Origin: Calendula officinalis
Lineage: Eukaryota; Streptophyta; Magnoliopsida; Asterales; Asteraceae
Direction of reading: 5' to 3'
DNA length: 64,000 nucleotides
Assembly (NCBI GenBank): GCA_963853835.1
Contig: OY970829.1
Coordinates: 27,305,764-27,369,763, forward strand
Both the position numbers and the translations under genes were made by a program. Positions within the stretch are counted from its first letter, which is position 1. Each line of letters opens with the position of its first letter. The notes below the pieces were generated by a model. The model saw nothing but the letters and a program-made list of their open reading frames with translations. It was not told the DNA's origin and ran no database searches. Below are positions 11,581 through 21,536 of this stretch, one piece after another.

Positions 11581-12040
11581 CGAAATTATCTCTCAAGGAA
11601 TTCGTACGGGTAACTCATATTCGATATCAAACGAAACAATAACAACGATGACTCCACGAGACCGGAACAATAGGATTATCACAACCCGAATCAATAAAAA
11701 TGCATCTCATACTAGAGCAATCCAACCGAGACGTAACACAAGGAATTTATACGACATGAATCGATATCAAGTGAGACACTTCAAGGATATTCCATCAATC
11801 AAGACATCTATCAAAAGATTATACACAAGGCATACTACAAATAATCACTATTTTCTTACAAGTCAATACACAAAGCAAAAGTCTATTACTGAGTCAAACT
11901 TCATTTAATCATATTACAGTCAAATCACTAGAATTACCAATTCAATGTTATAGGCATCGCATATGTGATAATAATAAACCAAATAACAATTAAACACGTA
12001 GAATTTAAATATATAACTACTAGTATACAGTTGTACATAG
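11581..12040. other. AT-rich stretch with one unsupported open frame
   Basis: Contains an ATG-started plus-strand frame at 11648-11908 (86 residues) rich in Asn, Thr, Arg and Ile, with no domain I recognise. Base composition is the same as the surrounding AT-rich sequence and no promoter is evident, so I do not call it a gene. Nothing else is supported here. Confidence 0.5.
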
Positions 12041-12044
12041 ATGA

Positions 12045-12053
12045 ACTCACCTG
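12045..12053 (-). promoter_or_regulatory. 5' splice-donor-like motif
   Basis: On the minus strand the bases read caggtgagt, a strong match to the plant donor consensus (CAG followed by GTGAGT). It lies downstream, in minus sense, of a leader-like stretch. It would fit a spliced leader in an LTR transcript, but a 9-base match can occur by chance and no acceptor is identified. Confidence 0.25.
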
Positions 12054-12209
12054 GGATTAAGCAATTGCCAATACGAGCCAAGTACTTCCTTTAGTCAAAT
12101 TCCATTGTCACCGATTGATACAATCACCACAATTTCCCAATTGTTTACCTATCACAATTACACTTATCTCATTCAATATACAAGCTCAAAATCACAACTA
12201 GAATGACCC

Positions 12210-12240
12210 TTAATCACCAATTCCCAAACTTGGTGATTAA
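12210..12240. repeat. Perfect inverted repeat, 11-bp arms
   Basis: Arms ttaatcaccaa (12210-12220) and ttggtgattaa (12230-12240) flank a 9-base loop. No U-run follows and the sequence is not bacterial, so it is not called a terminator. It may be a hairpin in an LTR transcript or a chance structure. Confidence 0.6.
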
Positions 12241-12554
12241 CCCCAAAACCCTAAACTTCTAACTTTACATCTAGTGCATAACCACATGCTAACTTCCAAT
12301 TTCCTAGTTCAATATCAGCCATACATAGTCTACAACCATCAATTTCAGTTCCATAACTCAAACCCTAACTAGGGTTCATGACCTACTAACTCAATACATC
12401 AATTTATACATATGCATGGTGATAGGGATGATGTTTTACCTTAATTATCAATACAATAGATGAAAATCCTTTGATTTCTAGCTATAATCTGCCCAAAAGC
12501 ACCAAATATCATCCAAAATCGCCCAACACCGAGAAGAGAAAGTTCTAGAGGTTA

Positions 12555-12863
12555 TTTGGGCTGAAATGGTGTTCAGGCCGAAGTGGGATGTTCGGGCCGA
12601 AGTGGTGTTCGGGCCGAAGTGGTGTTCGGGCCGAAGTTCGGTGTTCGGGCCGAGGATGATGTTCGGGCCGATGTTGAAGTTCGGGCCGAGATTGAAGTTC
12701 GGGCCGAAAATGAAGTTCGGGCCAGGAACAGTGAAGAGTTCGGGCCGAACTTGTTCTTGGCAGTGACGAACGAACCAGCTATTTTGGTTACTCATGGGCG
12801 TGAAACGGACACCCGAGCTGAAAGTTATGAATGTTTTAATATAATACCTTTTGTCACACAATC
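12555..12863 (+). repeat. Edge unit of block B
   Basis: A partial unit beginning in the second A subrepeat. From 12563 it closely matches the unit at 2939-3239, including gtgttcaggcc, a gatgttgaag B subrepeat and gggccaggaacag, and it ends with the ttttaatataatacc core tag. The array therefore resumes here as a copy of sequence about 9.6 kb upstream rather than as a continuation of the unit broken at 10682. Confidence 0.8.
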
Positions 12864-15800
12864 TTGGATATTGAAGAGTTCGGGTGAAGAGGGATGTTCG
12901 GGCCGAAGTGGTGTTCGGGCCGAAGTGGGATGTTCGGCTGAAGTGGTGTTCGGGCCGAAGTTCGGTGATCGGGCCGAGGATGATGTTCGGGCCGAGGTTG
13001 AAGTTCGGGCCGAGGTCGGAGTTCGGGCCGAGGTTGAAGTTCGGGCCGAGGTTGAAGTTCGGGCCGAAAATGAAGTTCGGGCCGGGAACAGTGAAGAGTT
13101 CGGGCCGAACTTGTTCTTGGCAGTGACGAACGAACCAGATATTTTGGTTACTCGTGGGCGTGAAACGGACACCCGAGCTGAAAGTTATGAATGTTTTAGT
13201 ATAGCACCTTTTGTCACACAATCTTGGATATTGAAGAGTTCGGGCCGAAGAGGGATGTTCGGGCCGAAGTGGTGTTCGGGCCGAAGTGGGATGTTCGTGC
13301 CGGAGTTGTGTTCGGGCCGAAGTGGGATGTTTGGGCCGAAGTGGTGTTCGGGCCGAAGTGGTGTTCGGGCCGAAGTTCGGTGTTCGGGCAGAGGATGATG
13401 TTCGGGCCGAGGTTGAAGTTCGGGCCGAGGTCGGAGTTCGGGCCGAGGTTGAAGTTCGGGCTGACGTTGAAGTTCGGTCCGAAAATGAAGTTCGGGCCGG
13501 GAAGAGTGAAGAGTTCGGGCCGAACTTGTTCTTGGCAGTGACGAACGAACCAGCTATTTTGGTTACTCGTGGGCGTGAAACGGACACCCGAGCTGAAAGT
13601 TATGAATGTTTTAGTATAGCACCTTTTGTCACACAATCTTGGATATTGAGGAGTTCGGGCCGAAGAGGGATGTTCGGGCCGAAGTGGTGTTCGGGCCAAA
13701 GTGGTGTTCGGGCCGAGGATGATGTTCGGGCCGAGGTTGAAGTTCGGGCCGAGGTTGAAGTTCGGGCCGAAGATGAAGTTCGGGCCGGGAACAGTGAAGA
13801 GTTCGGGCCGAACTTGTTCTTGGCAGAGACGAACGAACCAGCTATTTTGGTTACTCATGGGCGTGAAACGGACACCCGAGCTGAAAGTTATGAATGTTTT
13901 AGTATAACACCTTTTGTCACACAATCTTCGATATTGAAGAGTTCGGGTGAAGAGGGATGTTCGGGCGGAAGTGGTGTTCGGGCCGAAGTGGGACGTTCGG
14001 GCTGAAGTGGTGTTCGGGCCGAAGTTCGGTGTTCGGGCCGAGGATGATGTTCGGGCCGAGGTTGAAGTTCGGGCCGAGGTCGGAGTTCGGGCCGAGGTCG
14101 GAGTTCGGGCCGAGGTTGAAGTTCGGGCCGAGGTTGAAGTTCGGGCCGGGAACAGTGAAGAGTTCGGGCCGAACATGTTCTTGGCAGTGACGAACGAACC
14201 AGCTATTTTGGTTACTCGTGGGCGTGAAACGGACACCCGAGCTGAAAGTTATGAATGTTTTAGTATAGCATTTTTTGTCACACAATCTTGGATATTGAAG
14301 AGTTCGGGCCGAAGAGGGATGTTCGGGCCGAAGTGGTGTTCGGGCCGAAGTGGGATGTTCGGGCCGAAGTGGTGTTCGGGCCGAAGTGGTGTTCGGGCCG
14401 AAGTTTGGTGTTCGGGCCGAGGATGCTGTTCGGGTCGAGGTTGAAGTTCGGGCCGAGGTCGGAGTTCGGGCCGAGGTCGGAGTTCGGGCCGAGGTTGAAG
14501 TTCGGGCCGGGAACAGTGAAGAGTTCGGGCCGAACTTGTTCTTGGCGGTGACGAACGAACCAGCTATTTTGGTTACTCATGGGCGTGAAACGGACACCCG
14601 AGTTGAAAGTTATGAACGTTTTAGTATATCACCTTTTGTCACACAATCTTGGATATTGAAGAGTTCGGGCCGAAGAGGGATGTTCGGGCAGAAGTGGCGT
14701 TCGGGCCGAAGTGGGATGTTCGGGCCGAAGTGGTGTTCGGGCCGAAGTGGTGTTCGGACCGAAGTTCGGTGTTCGGGCCGAGGATAATTTTCGGGCCGAG
14801 GTTGAAGTTCGGGCCGAGGTCGGAGTTCGGGCCGAGGTTGAAGTTCGGGCCGAGGTTGAAGTTCAGGCCGAAAATGAAGTTCGGGCCGGGAACAGTGAAG
14901 AGTTCGGGCTGAACTTGTTCTTGGCAGTGACGAACGAACCAGCTTTTTTGGTTACTCGTGGGCGTGAAACGGACACCCGAGCTGAAAGTTATGAATGTTT
15001 TAGTATAGCACCTTTTGTCACACAATCTTGGATATTGAAGAGTTCGGGCCGAAGAGGGATGTTCGGGCCGAAGTGGTGTTCGGGCCGAGGTGGGGTGTTC
15101 GGGCCGAAGTGGTGTTCGGGCCGAAGTGGTGTTCGGGCCGAAGTTCGGTGTTCGGGCCGAGGATGATGTTCGGGCCGAGGTTGAAGTCCGGGCCATGGTC
15201 GGAGTTCGGGCCGAGGTTGAAGTTCGGGCCGAGGTTGAAGTTCAGGCCGAAAATGAAGTTCGGGCCGGGAACAGTGAAGAGTTCGGGCCGAACTTGTTCT
15301 TGGCAGTGACGAACGAACCAGCTTTTTTGGTTACTCGTGGGCGTGAAACGGACACCCGAGCTGAAAGTTATGAATGTTTTAGTATAGCACCTTTTGTCAC
15401 ACAATCTTGGATATTGAAGAGTTCGGGCCGAAGAGGGATGTTCGGGCCGAAGTGGTGTTCGGGCCGAAGTGGGGTGTTCGGGCCGAATTGGTGTTCGGGC
15501 CGAAGTTCGGTGTTCGGGCCGAGGATGATGTTCGGGCCGAGGTTGAAGTCCGGGCCAAGGTCGGAGTTCGGGCCGAGGTTGAAGTTCGGGTCGGGAACAG
15601 TGAAGAGTTTGGGCCGAACTTGTTCTTGGCAGTGACGAACGAACCAGCTATTTTGGTTACTCGTGGGCGTGAAACGGACACCCGAGCTGAAAGTTATGAA
15701 TGTTTTAGTATAGCACCTTTTGTCACACAATCTTGGATATTGAAGAGTTCGGGCCGAAGTGGTGTTCGGGCCGAAGTGGGATGTTCGGGCCGAATTGGTG

Positions 15801-17335
15801 TTCGGGCCAAAGTGGTGTTCGGGCCGAAGTTTGGTGTTCGGGCCGAGGATGATGTTCGGGCCGAGGTTGAAGTTCGGGCCGAGGTCGGAGTTCGGGACGA
15901 GGTCGGAGTTCAGGTGAAGAGGGATGTTCGGGCCGAAGTGGTGTTCGGGCCGAAGTGGGATGTTCGGGCTGAAGTGGTGTTCGGGCTGAAGTTCGGTGTT
16001 CGGGCCGAGGATGATGTTCGGGCCGAGGTTGAAGTTCGGGCCGAGGTCGGAGTTCGGGCCGAGGTTGAAGTTCGGGCCGAGGTTGAAGTTCGGGCCGAAA
16101 ATGAAGTTCGGGCCGGGAACAGTGAAGAGTTCGGGCTGAACATGTTCTTGGCAGTTACGAACGAACCAGCTATTTTGGTTACTCGTGGGCGTGAAACGGA
16201 CACCCGAGCTGAAAGTTATGAATGTTTTAGTATAGCACCTTTTGTCACACAATCTTGGATATTGAAGAGTTCGGGCCGAAGTGGTGTTCGGGCCGAAGTG
16301 GGATGTTCGGGCCGAAGTGGTGTTCGGGCCGAAGTGGTGTTCGGGCCGAAGTTTGGTGTTCGGGCCGAGGATGATGTTCGGGTCGAGGTTGAAGTTCGGC
16401 CGAGGTCGGAGTTCGGGCCGAGGTCGGAGTTCGGGCCGAGGTTGAATTTCGGGCCGGGAACAGTGAAGAGTTCGGGCCGAACTTGTTCTTGGCGGTGACG
16501 AACGAACCAGCTATTTTGGTTACTCATGGGCGTGAAACGGACACCCGAGTTGAAAGTTATGAATGTTTTAGTATAGCACCTTTTGTCACACAATCTTGGA
16601 TATTGAAGAGTTCGGGCCGAAGAGGGATGTTCAGGCCGAAGTGGTGTTCGGGCCGAAGTGGGATGTTCGGGCCGAAGTGGTGTTCGGGCCGAAGTGGTGT
16701 TCGGGCCGAAGTTCGGTGTTCGGGCCGAGGATGATTTTCGGGCCGAGGTTGAAGTTCGGGCCGAGGTCGGAGTTCGGGCCGAGGTTGAAGTTCGGGCCGA
16801 GGTTGAAGTTCAGGCCGAAAATGAAGTTCGGGCCGGGAACAGTGAAGAGTTCGGGCCGAACTTGTTCTTGGCAGTGACGAACGAACCAGCTATTTTGGTT
16901 ACTCGTGGGCGTGAAACGGACACCCGAGCTGAAAGTTATGAATGTTTTAGTATAGCACCTTTTGTCACACAATCTTGGATATTGAAGAGTTCGGGCCGAA
17001 GAGGGATGTTCGGGCCGAAGTGGTGTTCGGGCCGAAGTGGGATGTTCGGGCCGAAGTGGTGTTCGGGCCGAAGTGGTGTTCGGGCCGAAGTTCGGTGTTC
17101 GGGCCGAGGATGATGTTCGGGCCGAGGTTGAAGTCCGGGCCCAGGTCGGAGTTCGGGCCGAGGTTGAAGTTCGGCCCGAGGTTGAAGTTCGGGTCGGGAA
17201 CAGTGAATAGTTTGGGCCGAACTTGTTCTTGGCAGTGACGAACGAACCAGCTATTTTGGTTACTCATGGGCGTGAAACGGACACCCGAGCTGAAAGTTAT
17301 GAATGTTTTAATATAATACCTTTTGTCACACAATC
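12864..17335 (+). repeat. 12-mer HOR, copy 1 (4472 bp)
   Basis: Anchors 12864, 13224, 13639, 13927, 14288, 14649, 15028, 15407, 15733, 16255, 16596, 16975. Opened by the core tag ttttaatataatacc and a gatgttcggctgaag deletion variant. It includes ttcgatattg at 13927, gaggatgctgttcgggtc near 14419, and the coreless chimeric unit at 15733. The order matches copies 2 and 3, apart from whole-unit or subrepeat gains and losses. Confidence 0.85.
15733..16254 (+). repeat. Chimeric 522-bp unit lacking one core
   Basis: Two subrepeat zones are joined without a core between them. Near 15900-15925 a B subrepeat (gaggtcggagttcag) runs directly into gtgaagagggatg, the start of an A zone. The spacer, core and lead-in of one unit are missing. 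The same junction occurs at 24046-24567, so it was copied with the HOR. Confidence 0.85.
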
Positions 17336-20300
17336 TTGGATATTGAAGAGTTCGGGTGAAGAGGGATGTTCGGGCCGAAGTGGTGTTCGGGCCGAAGTGG
17401 GATGTTCGGCTGAAGTGGTGTTCGGGCCGAAGTTCGGTGATCGGGCCGAGGATGATGTTCGGGCCGAGGTTGAAGTTCGGGCCGAGGTCGGAGTTCGGGC
17501 CGAGGTTGAAGTTCGGGCCGAAAATGAAGTTCGGGCCGGGAACAGTGAAGAGTTCGGGCCAAACTTGTTCTTGGCAGTGACGAACGAACCAGATATTTTG
17601 GTTACTCGTGGGCGTGAAACGGACACCCGAGCTGAAAGTTATGAATGTTTTAGTATAGACCTTTTGTCACACAATCTTGGATATTGAAGAGTTCGGGCCG
17701 AAGAGGGATGTTCGGGCCGAAGTGGTGTTCGGGCCGAAGTGGGATGTTCGTGCCGAAGTTGTGTTCGGGCCGAAGTGGGATGTTTGGGCCGAAGTGGTGT
17801 TCGGGCCGAAGTGGTGTTCGGGCCGAAGTTCGGTGTTCGGGCAGAGGATGATGTTCGGGCCGAGGTTGAAGTTCGGGCCGAGGTCGGAGTTCGGGCCGAG
17901 GTTGAAGTTCGGGCTGACGTTGAAGTTCGGTCCGAAAATGAAGTTCGGGCCGGGAAGAGTGAAGAGTTCGGGCCGAACTTGTTCTTGGCAGTGACGAACG
18001 AACCGGCTATTTTGGTTACTCGTGGGCGTGAAACGGACAACCGAGCTGAAAGTTATGAATGTTTTAGTATAGCACCTTTTGTCACACAATCTTGGATATT
18101 GAGGAGTTCGGGCCGAAGAGGGATGTTCGGGCCGAAGTGGTGTTCGGGCCGAAGTGGTGTTCGGGCCGAAGTTCGGTGTTCGGGCCGAGGATGATGTTCG
18201 GGCCGAGGTTGAAGTTCGGGCCGAGGTTGAAGTTCGGGCCGAAAATGAAGTTATGAATGTTTTAGTATAACACCTTTTGTCACACAATCTTCGATATTGA
18301 AGAGTTCGGGTGAAGAGGGATGTTCGGGCGGAAGTGGTGTTCGGGCCGAAGTGGGACGTTCGGGCTGAAGTGGTGTTCGGGCCGAAGTTCGGTGTTCGGG
18401 CCGAGGATGATGTTCGGGCCGAGGTTGAAGTTCGGGCCGAGGTCGGAGTTCGGGCCGAGGTCGGAGTTCGGGCCGAGGTTGAAGTTCGGGCCGAGGTTGA
18501 AGTTCGGGCCGGGAACAGTGAAGAGTTCGGGCCGAACATGTTCTTGGCAGTGACGAACGAACCAGCTATTTTGGTTACTCGTGGGCGTGAAACGGACACC
18601 CGAGCTGAAAGTTATGAATGTTTTAGTATAGCATTTTTTGTCACACAATCTTGGATATTGAAGAGTTCGGGCCGAAGAGGGATGTTCGGGCCGAAGTGGT
18701 GTTCGGGCCGAAGTGGGATGTTCGGGCCGAAGTTGTGTTCGGGCCGAAGTGGTGTTCGGGCCGAAGTTTGGTGTTCGGGCCGAGGATGCTGTTCGGGTCG
18801 AGGTTGAAGTTCGGGCCGAGGTCGGAGTTCGGGCCGAGGTCGGAGTTCGGGCCGAGGTTGAAGTTCGGGCCGGGAACAGTGAAGAGTTCGGGCCGAACTT
18901 GTTCTTGGCGGTGACGAACGAACCAGCTATTTTGGTTACTCATGGGCGTGAAACGGTCACCCGAGTTGAAAGTTATGAATGTTTTAGTATAGCACCTTTT
19001 GTCACACAATCTTGGATATTGAAGAGTTCGGGCCGAAGAGGGATGTTCGGGCAGAAGTGGCGTTCGGGCCGAAGTGGGATGTTCGGGCCGAAGTGGTGTT
19101 CGGGCCGAAGTGGTGTTCGGACCGAAGTTCGGTGTTCGGGCCGAGGATGATTTTCGGGCCGAGGTTGAAGTCCGGGCCAAGGTCGGAGTTCGGGCCGTGG
19201 TTGAAGTTCGGGCCGAGGTTGAAGTTCAGGCCGAAAATGAAGTTCGGGCCGGGAACAGTGAAGAGTTCGGGCCGAACTTGTTCTTGGCAGTGACGAACGA
19301 ACCAGCTTTTTTGGTTACTCGTGGGCGTGAAACGGACACCCGAGCTGAAAGTTATGAATGTTTTAGTATAGCACCTTTTGTCACACAATCTTGGATATTG
19401 AAGAGTTCGGGCCGAAGAGGGATGTTCGGGCCGAAGTGGTGTTCGGGCCGAAGTGGGGTGTTCGGGCCGAAGTGGTGTTCGGGCCGAAGTTCGGTGTTCG
19501 GGCCGAGGATGATGTTCGGGCCGAGGTTGAAGTCCGGGCCAAGGTCGGAGTTCGGGCCGAGGTTGAAGTTCGGGTCGGGAACAGTGAAGAGTTTGGGCCG
19601 AACTTGTTCTTGGCAGTGACGAACGAACCAGCTATTTTGGTTACTCGTGGGCGTGAAACGGACACCCGAGCTGAAAGTTATGAATGTTTTAGTATAGCAC
19701 CTTTTGTCACACAATCTTGGATATTGAAGAGTTCGGGCCGAAGTGGTGTTCGGGCCGAAGTGGGATGTTCGGGCCGAAGTGGTGTTCGGGCCGAAGTGGT
19801 GTTCGGGCCGAAGTTTGGTGTTCGGGCCGAGGATGATGTTCGGGTCGAGGTTGAAGTTCGGCCGAGGTCGGAGTTCGGGCCGAGGTCGGAGTTCGGGCCG
19901 AGGTTGAATTTCGGGCCGGGAACAGTGAAGAGTTCGGGCCGAACTTGTTCTTGGCGGTGACGAACGAACCAGCTATTTTGGTTACTCATGGGCGTGAAAC
20001 GTACACCCGAGTTGAAAGTTATGAATGTTTTAGTATAGCACCTTTTGTCACACAATCTTGGATATTGAAGAGTTCGGGCCGAAGAGGGATGTTCAGGCCG
20101 AAGTGGTGTTCGGGCCGAAGTGGGATGTTCGGGCCGAAGTGGTGTTCGGGCCGAAGTGGTGTTCGGGCCGAAGTTCGGTGTTCGGGCCGAGGATGATTTT
20201 CGGGCCGAGGTTGAAGTTCGGGCCGAGGTCGGAGTTCGGGCCGAGGTTGAAGTTCGGGCCGAGGTTGAAGTTCAGGCCGAAAATGAAGTTCGGGCCGGGA

Positions 20301-21536
20301 ACAGTGAAGAGTTCGGGCCGAACTTGTTCTTGGCAGTGACGAACGAACCAGCTATTTTGGTTACTCGTGGGCGTGAAACGGACACCCGAGCTGAAAGTTA
20401 TGAATGTTTTAGTATAGCACCTTTTGTCACACAATCTTGGATATTGAAGAGTTCGGGCCGAAGAGGGATGTTCGGGCCGAAGTGGTGTTCGGGCCGAAGT
20501 GGGATGTTCGGGCCGAAGTGGTGTTCGGGCCGAAGTGGTGTTCGGGCCGAAGTTTGGTGTTCGGGCCGAGGATGATGTTCGGGTCGAGGTTGAAGTTCGG
20601 CCGAGGTCGGAGTTCGGGCCGAGGTCGGAGTTCGGGCCGAGGTTGAAGTTCGGGTCGGGAACAGTGAAGAGTTCGGGCCGAACTTGTTCTTGGCGGTGAC
20701 GAACGAACCAGCTATTTTGGTTACTCATGGGCGTGAAACGGACACCCGAGTTGAAAGTTATGAATGTTTTAGTATAGCACCTTTTGTCACACAATCTTGG
20801 ATATTGAAGAGTTCGGGCCGAAGAGGGATGTTCGGGCCGAAGTGGTGTTCGGGCCGAAGTGGGATGTTCGGGCCGAAGTGGTGTTCGGGCCGAAGTGGTG
20901 TTCGGGCCGAAGTTCGGTGTTCGGGCCGAGGATGATTTTCGGGCCGAGGTTGAAGTTCGGGCCGAGGTCGGAGTTCGGGCCGAGGTTGAAGTTCGGGCCG
21001 AGGTTGAAGTTCAGGCCGAAAATGAAGTTCGGGCCGGGAACAGTGAAGAGTTCGGGCCGAACTTGTTCTTGGCAGTGACGAACGAACCAGCTATTTTGGT
21101 TACTCGTGGGCGTGAAACGGACACCCGAGCTGAAAGTTATGAATGTTTTAGTATAGCACCTTTTGTCACACAATCTTGGATATTGAAGAGTTCGGGCCGA
21201 AGAGGGATGTTCGGGCCGAAGTGGTGTTCGGGCCGAAGTGGGATGTTCGGGCCGAAGTGGTGTTCGGGCCGAAGTGGTGTTCGGGCCGAAGTTCGGTGTT
21301 CGGGCCGAGGATGATGTTCGGGCCGAGGTTGAAGTCCGGGCCCAGGTCGGAGTTCGGGCCGAGGTTGAAGTTCGGCCCGAGGTTGAAGTTCGGGTCGGGA
21401 ACAGTGAATAGTTTGGGCCGAACTTGTTCTTGGCAGTGACGAACGAACCAGCTATTTTGGTTACTCATGGGCGTGAAACGGACACCCGAGCTGAAAGTTA
21501 TGAATGTTTTAATATAATACCTTTTGTCACACAATC
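17336..21536 (+). repeat. 12-mer HOR, copy 2 (4201 bp)
   Basis: Anchors 17336, 17677, 18092, 18300, 18651, 19012, 19391, 19717, 20058, 20437, 20797, 21176. The same opening tag occurs before 17336. Relative to copy 1 it lacks a unit equivalent to 15733, has a 99-bp internal deletion in the unit at 18092, lacks a unit equivalent to one of 15028/15407, and has two extra units around 20437-21175. Between 18651 and 19717 its anchors sit exactly 4329 bp before those of copy 3. Confidence 0.85.
18092..18299 (+). repeat. 208-bp unit with 99-bp deletion across B zone and core
   Basis: At about 18242-18258 the B subrepeat gaaaatgaagtt continues directly as atgaatgtttt of the core. Both parent sites contain aagtt, which fits a deletion between 5-bp microhomologies. 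The counterpart at 22312-22618 is intact (307 bp). Confidence 0.85.

Larger units (their letters stand above)
10683..12554 (-). mobile_element. Non-array interruption, LTR-like fragment (Ty3/gypsy-type end)
   Basis: AT-rich, single-copy within the window, with no convincing coding frame and no gag or pol motif. On the plus strand it starts tgtaacgacc at 10683, so the minus strand ends ...ggtcgttaca, a TG..CA-type terminus that I associate with plant Ty3/gypsy LTRs (from memory). Minus-strand reading from the right gives cctctagaactttctcttc, then a leader-like region with a donor-like caggtgagt (12045-12053), a GC-richer block and the terminus. No matching TG/CA end or target-site duplication is visible at the right border. 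A simple solo LTR is therefore not proven; a truncated LTR, or an LTR whose U3 passes into the array, would also fit. Confidence 0.5.

Noticed and set aside
11648..11908. 86-codon ATG-started open frame in the interruption
   Set aside because: Low-complexity composition matching AT-rich flanks, no domain, no promoter or conserved context.
12210..12240. Rho-independent terminator
   Set aside because: The hairpin is AT-rich, has no U-run and lies in eukaryote-type sequence.
12249..12256. Single ccctaaa telomere-type heptamer
   Set aside because: One isolated copy in AT-rich DNA, not a telomeric or interstitial telomere tract.
10683..12554. Complete solo LTR with target-site duplication
   Set aside because: Only the left terminus is convincing; no matching terminus or 4-6 bp duplication is visible at the right border, and the flanks are not parts of one broken unit.
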